From positions 339,142,654 through 339,206,653 of the forward strand of contig JAUPFV010000002.1 in NCBI GenBank assembly GCA_036936605.1: a DNA stretch of 64,000 nucleotides. Reading direction: 5' to 3'. The translations under genes were made by a program, and so were the position numbers. Shown here piece after piece: positions 46,146-57,872 of this stretch (its first letter is position 1; the number at the start of each line of letters is the position of its first letter). This stretch comes from Limnanthes douglasii subsp. nivea (Eukaryota > Streptophyta > Magnoliopsida > Brassicales > Limnanthaceae). The notes under the pieces are model-generated. The model had not been told where the DNA came from. It made no database searches and was given only the letters and a program-made list of their open reading frames with translations.

Positions 46146-46816
46146 GGGTTAACTACCATTTAAGACCCAAAACCAATACTATTATTGTCCACTTAAGGTC
46201 CATATTTTCATGTTTCTCTAACAAAGACACATTTCACTCAAATATTTACCATTTAAGACTCGCTAATACCCTAAATACCCTTATTCAATTATATAAAAGC
46301 TTTTAAGACTCATACTTCACATTTTCCCTAACTTTTTTCTCTCTACGTGAATAGAATAATACCTAAATATAGGTGATTATTCAATTTTGTACTCAATTTC
46401 TTGTTTTTTATTATTATTTTTGTATGATTTTTTATAGTGTTTTTACTTGATTTCAAAGTTTGATTTGGGATATCTGTTTAGATAAGTCGATTTGTGTGTA
46501 TGGTAACTCGAATTTTGATTTCGAAATATTACGATACTCGAGATCTGTTTTCTTTCTGATTTTGGTATTCATCTGACATTAAGTTGCTAATGTAGTTTAT
46601 TTTTTATAGATGTGAAACGTTAGTATTCTTTTGTACTAATAGGTAACTCAAGATCTGTAAAATATAACTTAAAAAAAAATCAAAACATATCATGAATGGT
46701 ACTAGTTTTGTTCGTCTTAAAAAAAACAAAACCAATAGTATTTTCAGATTTTTTTTCCGAGTTACGGTTTAAAAGATACAGACGTTTAAAATTTTAAACG
46801 AAGAAGATGTAGAATC

Positions 46817-46995
46817 TTCTTTGTTTTGCTAGATGCGAAACTTTCTTTGTTTTGCTAAATGCAAAACCTTTTTTGTTTTGCTAGATGCGAAATCTTTTTT
46901 GTTTTGCTAGATGCGAATCCTGTTTAAATTTTGTATTGTTAGATGCGAATTCAGATCTAGATAGTAGATACAAACCAGTCCACTAGATGCGAAAC
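46817..46995 (-). repeat. Variant minisatellite, array 3 (GTTTCGCAT core on minus strand)
   Basis: Units of about 26 bp read CTTTGTTTTGCTAGATGCGA followed by AACTT, repeated four times and then degraded. ATGCGAAAC is the complement of GTTTCGCAT, so this array lies opposite to arrays 1, 2 and 4-6. Confidence 0.8.
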
Positions 46996-47015
46996 CGTAT
47001 ATTGAGAAACCTGTG

Positions 47016-47018
<3 letters not shown>

Positions 47019-47060
<42 letters not shown>
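47019..47060. repeat. (AT)n microsatellite
   Basis: About 42 bp of TA repeats lie between the two direct copies of the arm motif in instance 3. Confidence 0.97.
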
Positions 47061-47064
<4 letters not shown>

Positions 47065-47563
47065 TTCAAAACATATCATGACCGGTACTGGTGTTGTTCG
47101 TTTTAAAAAATTAAAACCAATGGTTTTTTTTTAGATTTTTTTTTGAGTTAAAGTTTAAAAGAGACGAACCTGTATAATTTTAAATTAAAAAAAAATAAGA
47201 AAGAGAAATTGTTTGGTGAATTTTATATGGAAGGTTACCATAAATATAAAATTTATATTTTTTGGACATTTATCTATGAAAGTTTGTTGGAGGGATCTTA
47301 AATGGTAAATTTTTCATAAATTTCTTTTGCTCTTATTTATCTTTTATGTGATATATATAATACAAATAAATATATCTACATATTCTGATTATATAATTTT
47401 TATTTTATTTTTATATAATCATTCAAATAATTTATATTTATTATTTAAATTTTATAATATTTATATTTTTACAATTTTGTTTTTAAAATAATCGTACTTA
47501 TAAAAATTAGAGTAATGTATATAAATATCGATTTTGTTATAACTTTTTGTCCATTTTTTTGTT

Positions 47564-48015
47564 TGGTTAATGAGACACATTTTGACACTGTAAGTCATAA
47601 GATAAACTAATTTATTATAAGCATTATAAATATTTATGTTTTTAGTATTTATTTAGATTTATTTAGATTTATTTAGATTTAAACTTAACTTATATAATTA
47701 ATTTTGCTTAATTTTATCGTTTTTATAAGATTCGCACCGCAAAACTATTTGTCAAAAAAGATATTTGCTGACAATTTAGAATGAGTAAATCTAAAGGGAT
47801 GTATGGGTATCATTGTCTTTGGGTGTGGTACATACACATGTAAAATCATATGCCGTTTAATCAGTCGGTCCAAAAAGTGAAATATTTGGGTGGACATAAA
47901 GTCAAACGTCTCCACTTATTCATATTCACACTCAATATGAATGGGAATTTCTCGCCTTACTAAATCAGTCAAAACTCAATTCGAATTATTTGACTATCGC
48001 GATTTTATCAATTTT
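47564..48015 (+). repeat. Second copy of the RIN4-like gene 3' flank
   Basis: It matches 35320-35400 and then 36940-37200 in the same order, with only about 165 bp between the two matching parts compared with about 1540 bp beside the gene. No exon of the RIN4-like gene is recognisable to its left. Confidence 0.75.
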
Positions 48016-48365
48016 TTTTTAAATTAAAATATTTATTAAAGAGTATTTTTTTTTATAAAAAAACATTAAATAAAATAAAAAATGTTCATACAAATACATA
48101 AAATATATTCCGAAGATATAATCGATTTAAAAAGATCGATAGATAGGAATCCTAAAACAAACACGGTAAGAACGTCGTCCAAAAAAATTATCTTAATATC
48201 TGGTTCTATAATAAATAATTTTTTTTAAAAAACTTTCGTAATAAATAGTATCCAGTAGTAATTATATAAAAATAACTAATCCGGCCAATTAATTTTTTAT
48301 TTTTTATTTTTTTAAATTATTATTAGTGTTTTAAATATTGATGAAAAAACCTTAAATGACACTTA

Positions 48366-48422
48366 TAAAATAAAAGGATTAAAGATAAAATAAAAGGATT
48401 AAAGCTAAAATAAAAGGATTAA
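48366..48422 (+). repeat. 20-bp tandem repeat
   Basis: AAATAAAAGGATTAAAG occurs three times at about 20-bp spacing. Confidence 0.85.
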
Positions 48423-48539
48423 TTTTTAATTTTTTTAATTAATTTTTTAATCCTCAATTTTTAATTAATTAATTATTTTAAAAATAGAAAAATGACTATT
48501 AAAAATAGGTCAAAAGTAATTAAAAGTAATTTTTTGTGT

Positions 48540-49575
48540 GGAAAATGCTTTAAATAAATAAAAGTTCATATAAAAAACCTGCGGCATACCCCGAGGAGAT
48601 ATATACGACTTGAGAACTCGCAAAATGAACTAAAATGCAACAGAGAATTCTTAAAAGTACTAAATAGCAAACAGACGTGGTACATGCTAAAATGTTATCG
48701 AGAGTGACTTGACGATAATCTAACTGAAGACTCCATGGTAGCAAGGTAGGGGAATCTACGCTCCTAGCCATCAAACTCTGAAACCTGTAGAAAATAAGAT
48801 ATAGTGAGAACTTTATTTAAATTATTGCATAGGCCAGCGAATCTTGGTTCCATGGTATCTATACCGAAGATCCGATACAATTCGGTGAGATACCATGGAC
48901 GCAATGGTTGGGGCGGAACCAAAAATTCTTGAATTTCGCTCCTTCCATACGTGATAAATTATCGCACCAAAGCAGGTTCGCCAAATATGATGATCTTGAG
49001 AGTTAGACCAATTTGATGCTTCCAAAATCCAAGATTGTCAGCACGAGGCGATAAAAAGAAATCCTAGTTTTATACTAACATGGGTCCAAATAATCTGTCT
49101 GAAACTACAATCATAGTGAATATGAGAGATAGATTCAGAGTCAGAGTTACATAAAACACAATCAGTTGGGGTGTTTAGACCCCAGCTGAGAAGCTTATCT
49201 CTGGTTGCAAGCTTGCCCAGGATAACAAGCCATAAAATAAAGGAGTGTCTCAGAATGTTGAATTTATTCCATACTAACCCGGCCCACCCCACGTCAAGGG
49301 TATCGAATGGCGTTATATGTGTCTTTAATAGTGAATGTGGTGCATCCAGCTTTCGCTTTCCAGAAAGGAACATCATTTGAATGGACGTTGGGTGGAGGAA
49401 GAGTAAGGATAAGGTTGTGGATCTTTGTGAGGTTAGCTCGACTTCTCGCTCTCGCAGATCTGATGTTAGCAGGCCAGTTCCATTCACATTCGAGAATGAT
49501 ATCCGGAACCCTGAGATAAACACAATGTTAAAGATTTTAAAAGGTTGGAGATGGATAATCAATATTTTCATATAA
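48540..49575 (-). pseudogene. LINE 3' end: zf-RVT domain and 3' UTR (LINE-D)
   Basis: The minus strand gives HSFILWLVILGKLATRDKLL, then CVLCNSDSESISHIHYDCSF (49090-49250), a zf-RVT domain with its Cys/His residues. A frame change follows, then WRTCFGAIIYHVWKERNSRI at 48900-48970. The last 250 bp toward 48540 are the likely 3' untranslated region; no poly-A tail is evident. The sequence is better preserved than LINE-B and LINE-C. The 5' break lies at about 49575. Confidence 0.88.
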
Positions 49576-49579
49576 AAGG

Positions 49580-51300
49580 TATGGTGCTTGATCTCTTCGA
49601 TATTAAAAGTTGAGTCAATACTTAGATATAAAAATGATCGTCGTAAGATAAAGATTAGTATTGGTTAGAATAACAATTGAGGTAGATATTGTTAAACGAG
49701 TAACTCTTGATGACATGAGATTTTGTTATTTCTCCCCACCCAAATTATGGGGTTTAGGTATTCGTCAACATATATCCATTAACCATTTGTTTATTTATAA
49801 AAAGAATTGTAACTAACTACCGGTAACAAAATTGAAAAAAACAAAAATATTATGTTAAAATAATAATAATAAAAGTATTAAATTTAGTAACAAATTTTAG
49901 TAACAAATCTATAAAACATAACTATTATTTAGGATTTGTATTTATTTAATTTTTTAAGAAATTATATTTATTTTTTAAATATATAAATATATTAAAAATT
50001 ATAATTTTATATTAATTTAGTTTAAATATTTATATCTTTTGACTAATTTAATTTAAAAATAATTAAGAATTCTAAGAAAATATAAATAATGATAATACTA
50101 TCAAAATAATAATAATAAATACATAAAAAAATATGACATTATAATATAATTTTAGAATTTACAAAATAATAATATATCATGTTTAAATTTTTTTAATACT
50201 AGAGTAACTAACGAATATCCAGTAGACCGGGTTTGAGTTTTTCCATCGCAAAATTTTTAAACCCATAACCCATCCCAAACCTAGTGGATAATAAATTTGA
50301 AAACTCACGACCCATCCCATGTAAAATCAAAGGTTCGGGTACCCTAACGCATCAGGTCGGCTCAAGTCGGGTACCCTCGGGTTCGGAAAAAATTATCATC
50401 TCTAGCTCTAGCGATAGCAAAAAGAATGTTTATGTTGAAACCGAAGGTAAATATTGATCACCTGCGGAACCAAAGATACATAACATGTTTGCCGAAGGAC
50501 TCTTGAAGAAACCTTTTGTTTCTAGAAGAAAAACTAAGTGATATGAATTGATGTGAGATCTGAGCCCTTAAGCAAATAGCTGTTGATCTTAGTTTGCTTA
50601 TCTTATGTCAGGGTAGTACAAAGATGCATCCCAGTTTTTCATACGCATATCAGCGCTATCGCTTGTCTTTTATGCTTGTTTGCTTGGTCAATTGAGGAAA
50701 TGGGCTGTCAGATGCTACATGTGAGCATGAAGAACCTTATGCACATATTTGGTCCTCTAAAAATAGTGAGAATGTCGTATGAAGTCATTATCAGATTTCT
50801 AAGCTAAGAAGTTTTAGAGAGAGCGTTAAACTAAAAGCTTTCAGATATTGAAAGGTACTATATACACATTTGGAAACAATCTGAGATCCATAGTTCCTTT
50901 GGTAACATGTGAGTGCTTTGAAATAACAACGATTTATTAAGTGTTTGATATTTGTGAGAGTCTTATTGTAATCACCGATATATAAAATATATACCTGTTT
51001 CCCGTAGATGTATGATTTCTTTACAATCTGAACCGCGCTAAATTGATATATGTGTGCTTGGTTTAACATTCTTGTTCTTATATCTTGTTTTATTTTATTT
51101 TCATAGCTGAATCTTTGAGTACAAAAAATATCTATGTGGATATCTTGTTTTTTGTTACATGATCTACACTAGTAACGAACATGTTTCATTTAAAAAGAAG
51201 TTGGACTTCGACTAACATGGCCCTAGGTTCGGCGGTTGTTGAAAAACTTGGTATTCATTATTATTTTGAAATGAGTTGCTTCTGTAGTAGGAGTTTCTCT
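49580..51300. other. Region without recognisable genes
   Basis: Apart from a possible MITE end at 50210-50410 nothing is identified. Short frames at 50583-50807 and 50791-51069 have no domain signature. Confidence 0.4.
50210..50410 (-). mobile_element. Possible hAT-type MITE end
   Basis: The GC-rich patch contains GGGTACCCTCGGGTTCGG, GGGTACCCTAACGC and repeated ACCCATCCCA. On the minus strand it starts TAGAGATGATAATTTTTTCC. This resembles the ends of plant hAT-like elements with GGGTACCCGA motifs. No partner end or 8-bp duplication was confirmed. Confidence 0.3.
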
Positions 51301-51437
51301 AACAAGTGGTGTGATGAGCATGATTGATCTAAAGTAACTTTGGTAGTAGTATTATTATAAAGTAGAAAGGACGAAGATCATTTCAGATCTTGAGGTTAGA
51401 CTATTTTTATTGAGAAACCAATACAAGGCCACCAAGA

Positions 51438-52010
51438 TGAGTTTAATGAAGTTCAACCTATAAAAATAAATAGATATAATAATTTGAACCTCTGGATAAT
51501 TAAGGTCCAAGCTTTTCTAGTACATAAGTGGTTGTTTTTACCATTGATGGGAAATCTACATAGAAGATTGATGCGAAGTATTGACCAATGCTCATAGTGT
51601 TGTAATATTAAGTTGGAGAGGTGAAGTGCTTCGAGAGGTATATGAAGGGCCTACCAAATTAGAGACATGGAATTTACTGGAATCCATTTACATGAATTTT
51701 TCCATTTCTAATAGATTGTATCTCAATAAAAAGCTATACACACTGTCAATGTATGGTAGCAAAGAGATCCAAAGACACCTTGATGATTTTAATAAAGTTA
51801 ATCTTGATTTATATGCAGTTGAAGTCAAGATAGAAGATGAAGATTATTCCATAACATTTTTAAGTTCTTTGCCGAAGGTGTATGTTAATTTTTTTGACAC
51901 CATACTGTACAACAAAGAGTCCTTTACAATGGTCGAAGTAAATAGTGTCTTGAACTAAAAGGGTCTTTGAAGGAAGATAGTTATGAAAAGTGACTCCAAA
52001 AGTCTAATAC
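51438..52010 (+). pseudogene. Ty1-copia gag fragment (copia-4)
   Basis: From the ATG at 51438 a broken frame gives RYNNLNLWIIKVQAFLVHKW. The open stretch at 51581-51958 encodes SVVILSWRGEVLREVYEGPT, then LETWNLLESIYMNFSISNRL, YLNKKLYTLSMYGSKEIQRH and LSSLPKVYVNFFDTILYNKE, a Tnt1-type Gag (UBN2). A degraded primer-site-like TGGTGTGATGAGC lies at 51307. No LTR, protease or pol follows. Confidence 0.85.
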
Positions 52011-52410
52011 TAAATGTGAGGAGGAAACAAGGAAATAAATATCCAAACAAAAACTGATAAACCATCATTAGTATGAAAATAACTAAAACGGTTAGTTCAC
52101 GACAACAAGAAGCAAAATTTAATTACTTAAAAAACGTAGATCTCTATCCAATAAGCGTGTTCGTAAAAATATTTGGAAAAATAATGGATATTGAGCAGCC
52201 TTAAAATCTTTGTCATTAGCAAAATCTCTTTCTACAGGGAATTCAAAAACTTTTTTTGTGCCCTTTTATTAGGCTTTCATACAGGAAAAACTTTGTTATT
52301 CCAAAATGGCTCTTATAATTATTGTCTCCTCTGAAAATGACTCTTGTTTTAATAATTATGATGATTTATCTCTAGATTATTTATCATCGGAACATAGAAA
52401 AAACTAGAAA

Positions 52411-52650
52411 ATGACTACCACAGAAGAATACTCTTTAGATATGTCCAATAATGAGTTTTTATATTTTCTTAATGAAGATTATTCTCTAGAATGTTTTGAA
52501 TATTCTGGAGATAAAGATGACCCAAATTATGATGCTTGTCCTTCTTGTGGAAAAAAGAAGAGGAAATTTAGTAAAGTTGAAGAAGAGTCAGAAGAAGATG
52601 ACTCTAACAAAGAAGAAAAGTGTGGCGAAAAAGAAGAGTCTGAAGAATAA
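52411..52650 (+). CDS. Unrecognised 79-residue acidic ORF
   Basis: The ATG frame encodes a protein rich in Glu, Asp and Ser. It has one CPSC motif (residues 48-51) followed by a lysine cluster (KKKRK) and a Glu-rich tail. It does not match a domain I know. It follows the copia-4 gag after 400 bp of stop-filled sequence and may be part of that element or an accidental frame. I have no functional suggestion. Confidence 0.25.
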   Translation: MTTTEEYSLDMSNNEFLYFLNEDYSLECFEYSGDKDDPNYDACPSCGKKKRKFSKVEEESEEDDSNKEEKCGEKEESEE

Positions 52651-52844
52651 AACTGTGAGAATGATGTTTCAAAAGAATGTATTGAAAGTTTATTTTTTAG
52701 ATTTTTTGTATATTTGTTGTTATTTTTTTGGTTTTTTTGTTTCAACTCGAATTTTTTGTTCGTATTTTTAGAGTTGAAATTATTAAACTATGTTATTTTC
52801 CAGTACGAAGGTGAATTATCACAACATCTTGTATATTTATTGTA

Positions 52845-53240
52845 TCATGGTCACGCCTCGTATTGTTTTGTATGTCCCTTATGTCTGGTCTCACGTAGTT
52901 CAAATGTTGAAAGTTTTCTAGTAGTATCCTTTGTATTTGTTCAAGTCTCGCATGCCTTTATAAACAGACTCACATATCTCCATACCCTAAAGATAGACTC
53001 ACATCTCTTACAAATATAAAGATAGTCTTGACATAATAATAGAGAGGGTTTCGTATCTCTTCAAAATACCACAAATAATATATCTATAATAATAGATAGG
53101 GTCTCACATATGGTTATAACTTAAAGGTAGTTTCACATCTATCAATTAATACTAAACCCGGTCTCGCATTTATCAATAATAATAAATATGGTCTCACATA
53201 TTTCAAATAAGACTAAGCATGGTCTCACATACAGTTAAAA
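52845..53240 (+). repeat. TCTCGCAT minisatellite, array 4
   Basis: The units are about 30-40 bp and built on GGTCTCACATAT, GGTCTCGCATTTATCAATAA and GACTCACATCTC. A possible degraded copy of the arm motif (ATAATTTGTTCATTATTAGG) borders it at about 53249-53270. Confidence 0.7.
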
Positions 53241-53419
53241 CAAAAATATAATTTGTTCATTATTAGGAAAAACAATAAGAAATACTATATGACATGGAAA
53301 TTACAGTATTCCAAAAGTCTTAAAATAAAGAAGTGAAAATTAAAACTTATAAACATAAAAAATAAATCCCAAACATTTAAAAAATTCTTTGCAAATCCTT
53401 TTATTATGCCCTAACTTTG

Positions 53420-54330
53420 AACGAAAACCATATTTCATCTATCGGGTTGTTATTTCTCATGTAGACGGCCTTCCAACTCGTTTTTTCAAGTTATATGGTC
53501 CAAGATTCATTAGAGATTAATCATTCATAATAATTAGTTAAAGTAGGTATGTTAAAAGAGTAAGTTGACCTATACTTATTGAAAATATAAAATGGCTCAA
53601 TTAATGTCATTGGAACTTGTTGAGTCACATGTATTGCAACAAGAGCATGATAGTATTAAAATAAATGTTTTTGTGAAACCTCACACAAACATTTGAAATC
53701 TAGTAAATTAACAACCATAAAAAATTGAAAAAAAACTTCAAATATGGCTGCTAAAGACTTACGAACTAACCACAGATGACCAGCATCAACATTGACCTTA
53801 AAATTATTTTTATACTTGCGATATAATTTACTGCTACAACTTAGATACTCCCCATAACGTCATAAAATTTGAGTCATAAACAATTTTCCAATCTTGTCAA
53901 TTAATTTCAGAATAGGTAGACTACATAGATCTTTAATATGATGATTAAAAGGTTCGACCAAAGAAGAAACCGTAACATCATATCATTTCCTTCTATCAAA
54001 TTCTTGGGTATACTTGTCTCGAGGTAAATTTAATAAATCTCTAACCTCATTCACTAATAAACAGTTCAACTCTTTTATTAAATATGTCTACCGTTGGAGC
54101 ATAAACACATTGTTTAAACCTAAAAAACTGTCATAGACTTAAAATTTGGATCTAAATTGACTGATAGCATACTTCAAATTATAAACATAATGGAATATAC
54201 AGTATAAATAATAGCCTTTTGGATACAAGATGAAAACATCATTAATGGTATGTACATGGTGATCCAAAAAAAATGCGATTAACATTCCAATAAATTGAGT
54301 TTAAAACTCTATGAGAACCATAACCAATTA
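53420..54330 (-). pseudogene. MULE transposase, C-terminal part
   Basis: Minus-strand segments match MuDR-type transposase: DHHVHTINDVFILYPKGYYL, then NLKYAISQF (the H..C..H region); DVTVSSLVEPFNHHIKDLCS, then LPILKLIDKIGKLFM (the SN..ESFN..IK..R..PI region); YRKYKNNFKV; a SWIM-like stretch; and finally KKRVGRPS near 53455-53480 (K..GRPK). Many stops and frame changes are present. The transposase would bind terminal repeats and move the element by cut-and-paste, but this copy cannot. Confidence 0.8.
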
Positions 54331-54404
54331 TCAGCATCTTATAACCAACAATACTAAATGAAACAATAAAAATACATGAAAATAATTTAAAATGGTATCA
54401 TATG

Positions 54405-54860
54405 TATCTCATCTCGCACCTATCCTTTTATAGGTCTTGCAAATATATTTGGTCGTGAATCGTATGATTGTCATAGCCAATCTCGTATATCTCAAATACA
54501 ATATCATCTGTCTTGCATTTTGGTAAAGTAGAGCTACAAAGACTGGAATTACGTGAAAAATTGGTGACATAATAAGCTACCGTATGGTTAATGTATAGTA
54601 TATGATCGTCTCGCATTTTGGTAAAGTAGAGCTACAAATACTGGACATACATGAAGGATTGGTGATATAGTAAGGTATCGTATGGTTAATGTATATGCTA
54701 GTCTCGCACGACTCAATGTTGAGATACTAAAAGTCTCGCATGTTTCATGTAAATAAGATGTTGGTCTCACATTTATAATAAATCTGGTCTCGCATCTAGC
54801 ATATACAAAAAGTAACTGGTCTCGCATGTAGTGCAAATCAAATTTGTATAGTCTCACTTA
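54405..54860 (+). repeat. TCTCGCAT minisatellite, array 5, within the MULE transposase
   Basis: Units include TAGTCTCGCACGACTCAATG, AAGTCTCGCATGTTTCATGT, TGGTCTCACATTTATAATAA, TGGTCTCGCATCTAGCATAT and TGGTCTCGCATGTAGTGCAA. A longer duplicated unit of roughly 130 bp (TTTTGGTAAAGTAGAGCTAC at 54517 and 54616) lies within it. The array separates the first catalytic Asp region of the transposase from its later part. Confidence 0.75.
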
Positions 54861-54899
54861 TTCACAAACGCATAATATCAAAAACAAAATTGCATAAAT

Positions 54900-55050
54900 A
54901 ATAAACTGAGAGAATGAAATTTAATATTGTTACCATCTTTTGTTATGACAATAAAATAGGTATCTATTCTTGCCGGTAAAAAACGTTCCATCGACATATA
55001 AAAATGGATGAGAGTAATGAAAACATTAAAGAGAAGACCCAAATGCTATG
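54900..55050 (-). pseudogene. MULE transposase, start of DDE domain
   Basis: The minus strand reads FLYVDGTFFTGK (VDGT at 54984-54995, the first catalytic Asp) and, after a one-base shift, IVITKDGNNIKFHSL, matching the D.NN.I.PLAF region. The gypsy insertion begins immediately upstream, at about 55050. Confidence 0.75.
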
Positions 55051-55054
55051 AAAA

Positions 55055-55275
55055 TGATGTAGTTGCACGAGCCCATGACTATATGACCCTTTTGGACAAA
55101 CAGAAACGAACTTTATTTGGGGCCCAGGTATCAGAATTATGCACTACGCCCGCTCAAATCGAATGCGTCGAGAAGCCCAACTATTTTCGGAAGCATCACG
55201 TTGTGATGAAGTCCAAACCCTAAATTCCATCGTTTAAGCCCTCTTTCTGCTGTTTTCGTGAATTTTATGTTGTCT
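55055..55275 (+). repeat. gypsy left LTR, truncated
   Basis: It starts TGATGTAGTTGCAC and matches the first about 215 bp of the right LTR (CCCTTTTGGACAAAC, CCATCGTTTAAGCCCTCTTT, TTTTCGTGAATTTT), then jumps to pol at about 55270. Confidence 0.85.
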
Positions 55276-55279
55276 TTCT

Positions 55280-56620
55280 TGATAATCTGCCTACAGGTCT
55301 TCCTCCATTAAGAGACATCCTGCACCAGATTTACCTAGTACCGGGGGCTATTCTACCAAACCGACCACACTACCGGTTAAGTCCAAAAGAGCATGAAGAG
55401 CTCTGCAGACAAGTGGAAGAAGTTTTGATGAAAGACCACATCTGTGGGAGGCTTAATCCTTGTACAGTTCCTGCGCTGTTAACATCAAAGAAGGATGGCT
55501 CAATGAGGATGTGTGTGGATAGCTGGACTATCAACAAAATTACAGTCAGATATCGATTTCCTATTCCTTTCCTTGATGATTTACTGGATCAGTTGAGTGG
55601 TGCTACCATGTTTACGAAGCTAAATTTGAAGAACGAATATCACCAGATTCGTATTTGTATGAGAGATGAGTGAAAAACAGCCTTTAAAACCCGAGAAGGT
55701 CTATTTGAGTGAATGGTCCTACCATTCGGCCTTTCCAACGCTCCTAGCACGTTCATGCGGGTTATGAACCAGGTATTTCTCCCGTTCATTGGAAAATTCC
55801 TAGTTGTGTACTTTGACGATATTCTCATATATATATATATATATTACTACGAAGGAGCTGCACCTCCAGCACTTACGAGAAGTGTTGGTTGTTTGAAACG
55901 AGAAGATTTTATAGAGGACTCGACAAGTGTTGTTTTATGACAGATTCGGTTCTGTTCGTGGGGTATGTTGTGTCAAATGATGGTTTTCCAGTAGATAAGT
56001 CAAACGTGGCAGCAGTGCGTGACTGGCCTATATCTCCTTCTATCACTAAAGTCTGCTATTTTCACTGATTGGTCTCCTTTTATAAAAGGTTCATACATAA
56101 CTTCAACATTATTATGGCTCATATTACGGATTGTATGAAGGGCAAGACGTTGGCTGGACCCCTGAAGCAACTACCGTGTTTGAAGAGATCAAGGTAAGAC
56201 TAACCGCTGCACCGATTCTAGTTTTATCTAACTTTTCTGTAGGGTTTGAACTGCATCATGATGCTTCTGGATTGGGTATTGGAACTGTACTCAGCCAACG
56301 AAGCCGACCTGTAGCCTACTTCAGTGAAAAGTTGAGTGGAGCTAAACTCAACTACAACACCTATGACAAGGATTTTATGCTGTTGTACGAGTTTTGAAGC
56401 ACTGGAGTTCCTACTTGTCCTATAATGTCTTTGTCCTAATACACCGATTATGATGCCTTGAAGCATCTGGAGAGTCAGGAGAAGCTCTCTTGTCGCCATG
56501 CACATTAGGCAGCATTTACTTAACAATTTACCTTCTCCATCAAGCATACTTCGGGGGCAGTTAACCGCGTAGCTGATGCACTAAGCCAACATAATATGAT
56601 GATTCGTATGGAAGGATAAG
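55280..56620 (+). pseudogene. gypsy reverse transcriptase and RNase H
   Basis: [18 protein letters not shown], then [40 protein letters not shown] and [20 protein letters not shown] leads to the catalytic YFDD at 55809-55820. Directly after it, a short AT run disrupts the frame. RNase H follows as FELHHDASGLGIGTVLSQRS, then RPVAYFSEKLSGAKLNYNTY, then stop-broken HAL..L sequence ending VADALS near 56580. Conserved wording places it among plant chromoviruses. Confidence 0.9.
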
Positions 56621-56639
56621 TTGTGAGATTGGAGATGAT

Positions 56640-57872
56640 AAAGGATTTAATGGCTATCAATCCATATTTTGGTCCTATTCTAGAAGACGTATGCGCAGGT
56701 TTGAGAAAAGATTTTGTAGTGAGCAGGTTACCTCTTCAAATATAATTTACTTTGTATTCCTGAGGGCAGTTTGAGGTTCCAGATTTTACAGGAGAGACAC
56801 AACGAGGGGCATGATGGTAGAAATTAAACCCTTCACTCTGTATCGAGTCAATTCTTTTGGCCCCATTTGAGGTGAGATGTTATCTGTTTTATAGCTGGTT
56901 GTCGGGTTTGCCATGTGACAAAAGGTACATCCTCCAACGCAGGTCTATACCTACCACTCCTAATATCAGAAGGACCGTGGCGAAGCGGCAGCATGGATTT
57001 CGTCTCTGGGCTACCAAGAACACAAAGAGGTAACGATTTTATTTTTATGGTGATTGACAAGTTTTCTAAGATGGTCCATTTTATTGCCTATAAGAAAACC
57101 GCAGATGCTGTGAATGTTGCTAATTTATACTTTCGTGAGGCCTACCACTTACATAGCCTACCCTTGAATATCATTTCTGATCGCGATACACGGTTTGAGG
57201 GCATTTTTGGAGGAGTTTGTGGCGCCTCACAAACACAAAATCGAATTATAATAGCGCGTATCACCCGCAGATAGACGACTTAACCGGGGTAACTAATCGA
57301 ATGTTAGGCAACGTGCTACACACAGAGGTTTCCGGGAACTTGAAAGCATGTGATTCCCGCTTTTATCACGTTGAGTTCGCCTACAACAGGCACCACAAGC
57401 GTAGTACTGGGTATAGTCCCTTCATGGTAGTGTATGGTTATAACCCACGAGTTCCTATAGATTTGGCTTTCCCAACGCTTGACAAGGTTTCAGCTAGGGT
57501 CGAGAACACCATTGCTGATCTATGGGAGTTCCATAAGAACACACGCAAACACCTGGAGGAAACAACACAGAAGTACAAGGTTGCCGCAGATAAGAAGCGT
57601 CGACTGGTGGAGTTTGCAGTAGGGGACTTTGTATGGTCAGTTTTGACCAGAGATTGTTATCCTGCTTACGAATACAACACGTTAGCTGCAAGAAAGGTGG
57701 GTCCGTTTGAAATCATTGAAAAAATTAATCCCAATGCATACAGGTTGAAGCTATCCAGCCACATGAAGACTCATAACGTTTTCAACGTGAAGTACCTGGT
57801 GTCGTTTACCAATGTTGTTGAGGATGATGAAGGTGAAAATTCGTGGGTGAATTCTTCCGAAGAAGGAGAGGA
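56640..57872 (+). pseudogene. gypsy integrase
   Basis: A region with stops (56640-56950) covers the zinc-binding part. Next come MDFVSGLPRTQRGNDFIFMV, then DKFSKMVHFIAYKKTADA (catalytic D), IISDRDTRFEG (second D, before a frameshift near 57205) and a degraded HPQ.DG..E motif. A long open stretch to the LTR follows: SRFYHVEFAYNRHHKRSTGY, then FEIIEKINPNAYRLKLSSHM. The last coding stretch, ENSWVNSSEEGEDDV, runs into the LTR without a stop. Confidence 0.88.

Larger units (their letters stand above)
46150..47330. mobile_element. Mutator-like non-autonomous element with variant array (instance 3)
   Basis: The left end (GGGTTAACTACCATTTAAGA, 46152 on) and the reverse complement of the right end (TACCATTTAAGATCCCTCCA, to about 47320) form imperfect terminal inverted repeats. 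The segment just inside the left end contains TAATACCCTAAATACC, whose complement GGTATTTAGGGTATTA also lies inside the right end of the MULE at about 59786-59801. No matching 9-bp target duplication was found, so exact ends are uncertain. Inside are a variant array, an (AT)n run and two direct copies of the GTTTTGTTCGTCTTAAAA arm. No ORF is credible. Confidence 0.5.

Noticed and set aside
49171..49575. Three overlapping plus-strand frames
   Set aside because: They are antisense to the LINE-D zf-RVT domain.
56224..56547. 107-codon minus-strand frame
   Set aside because: It is the shadow of gypsy RNase H on the plus strand.
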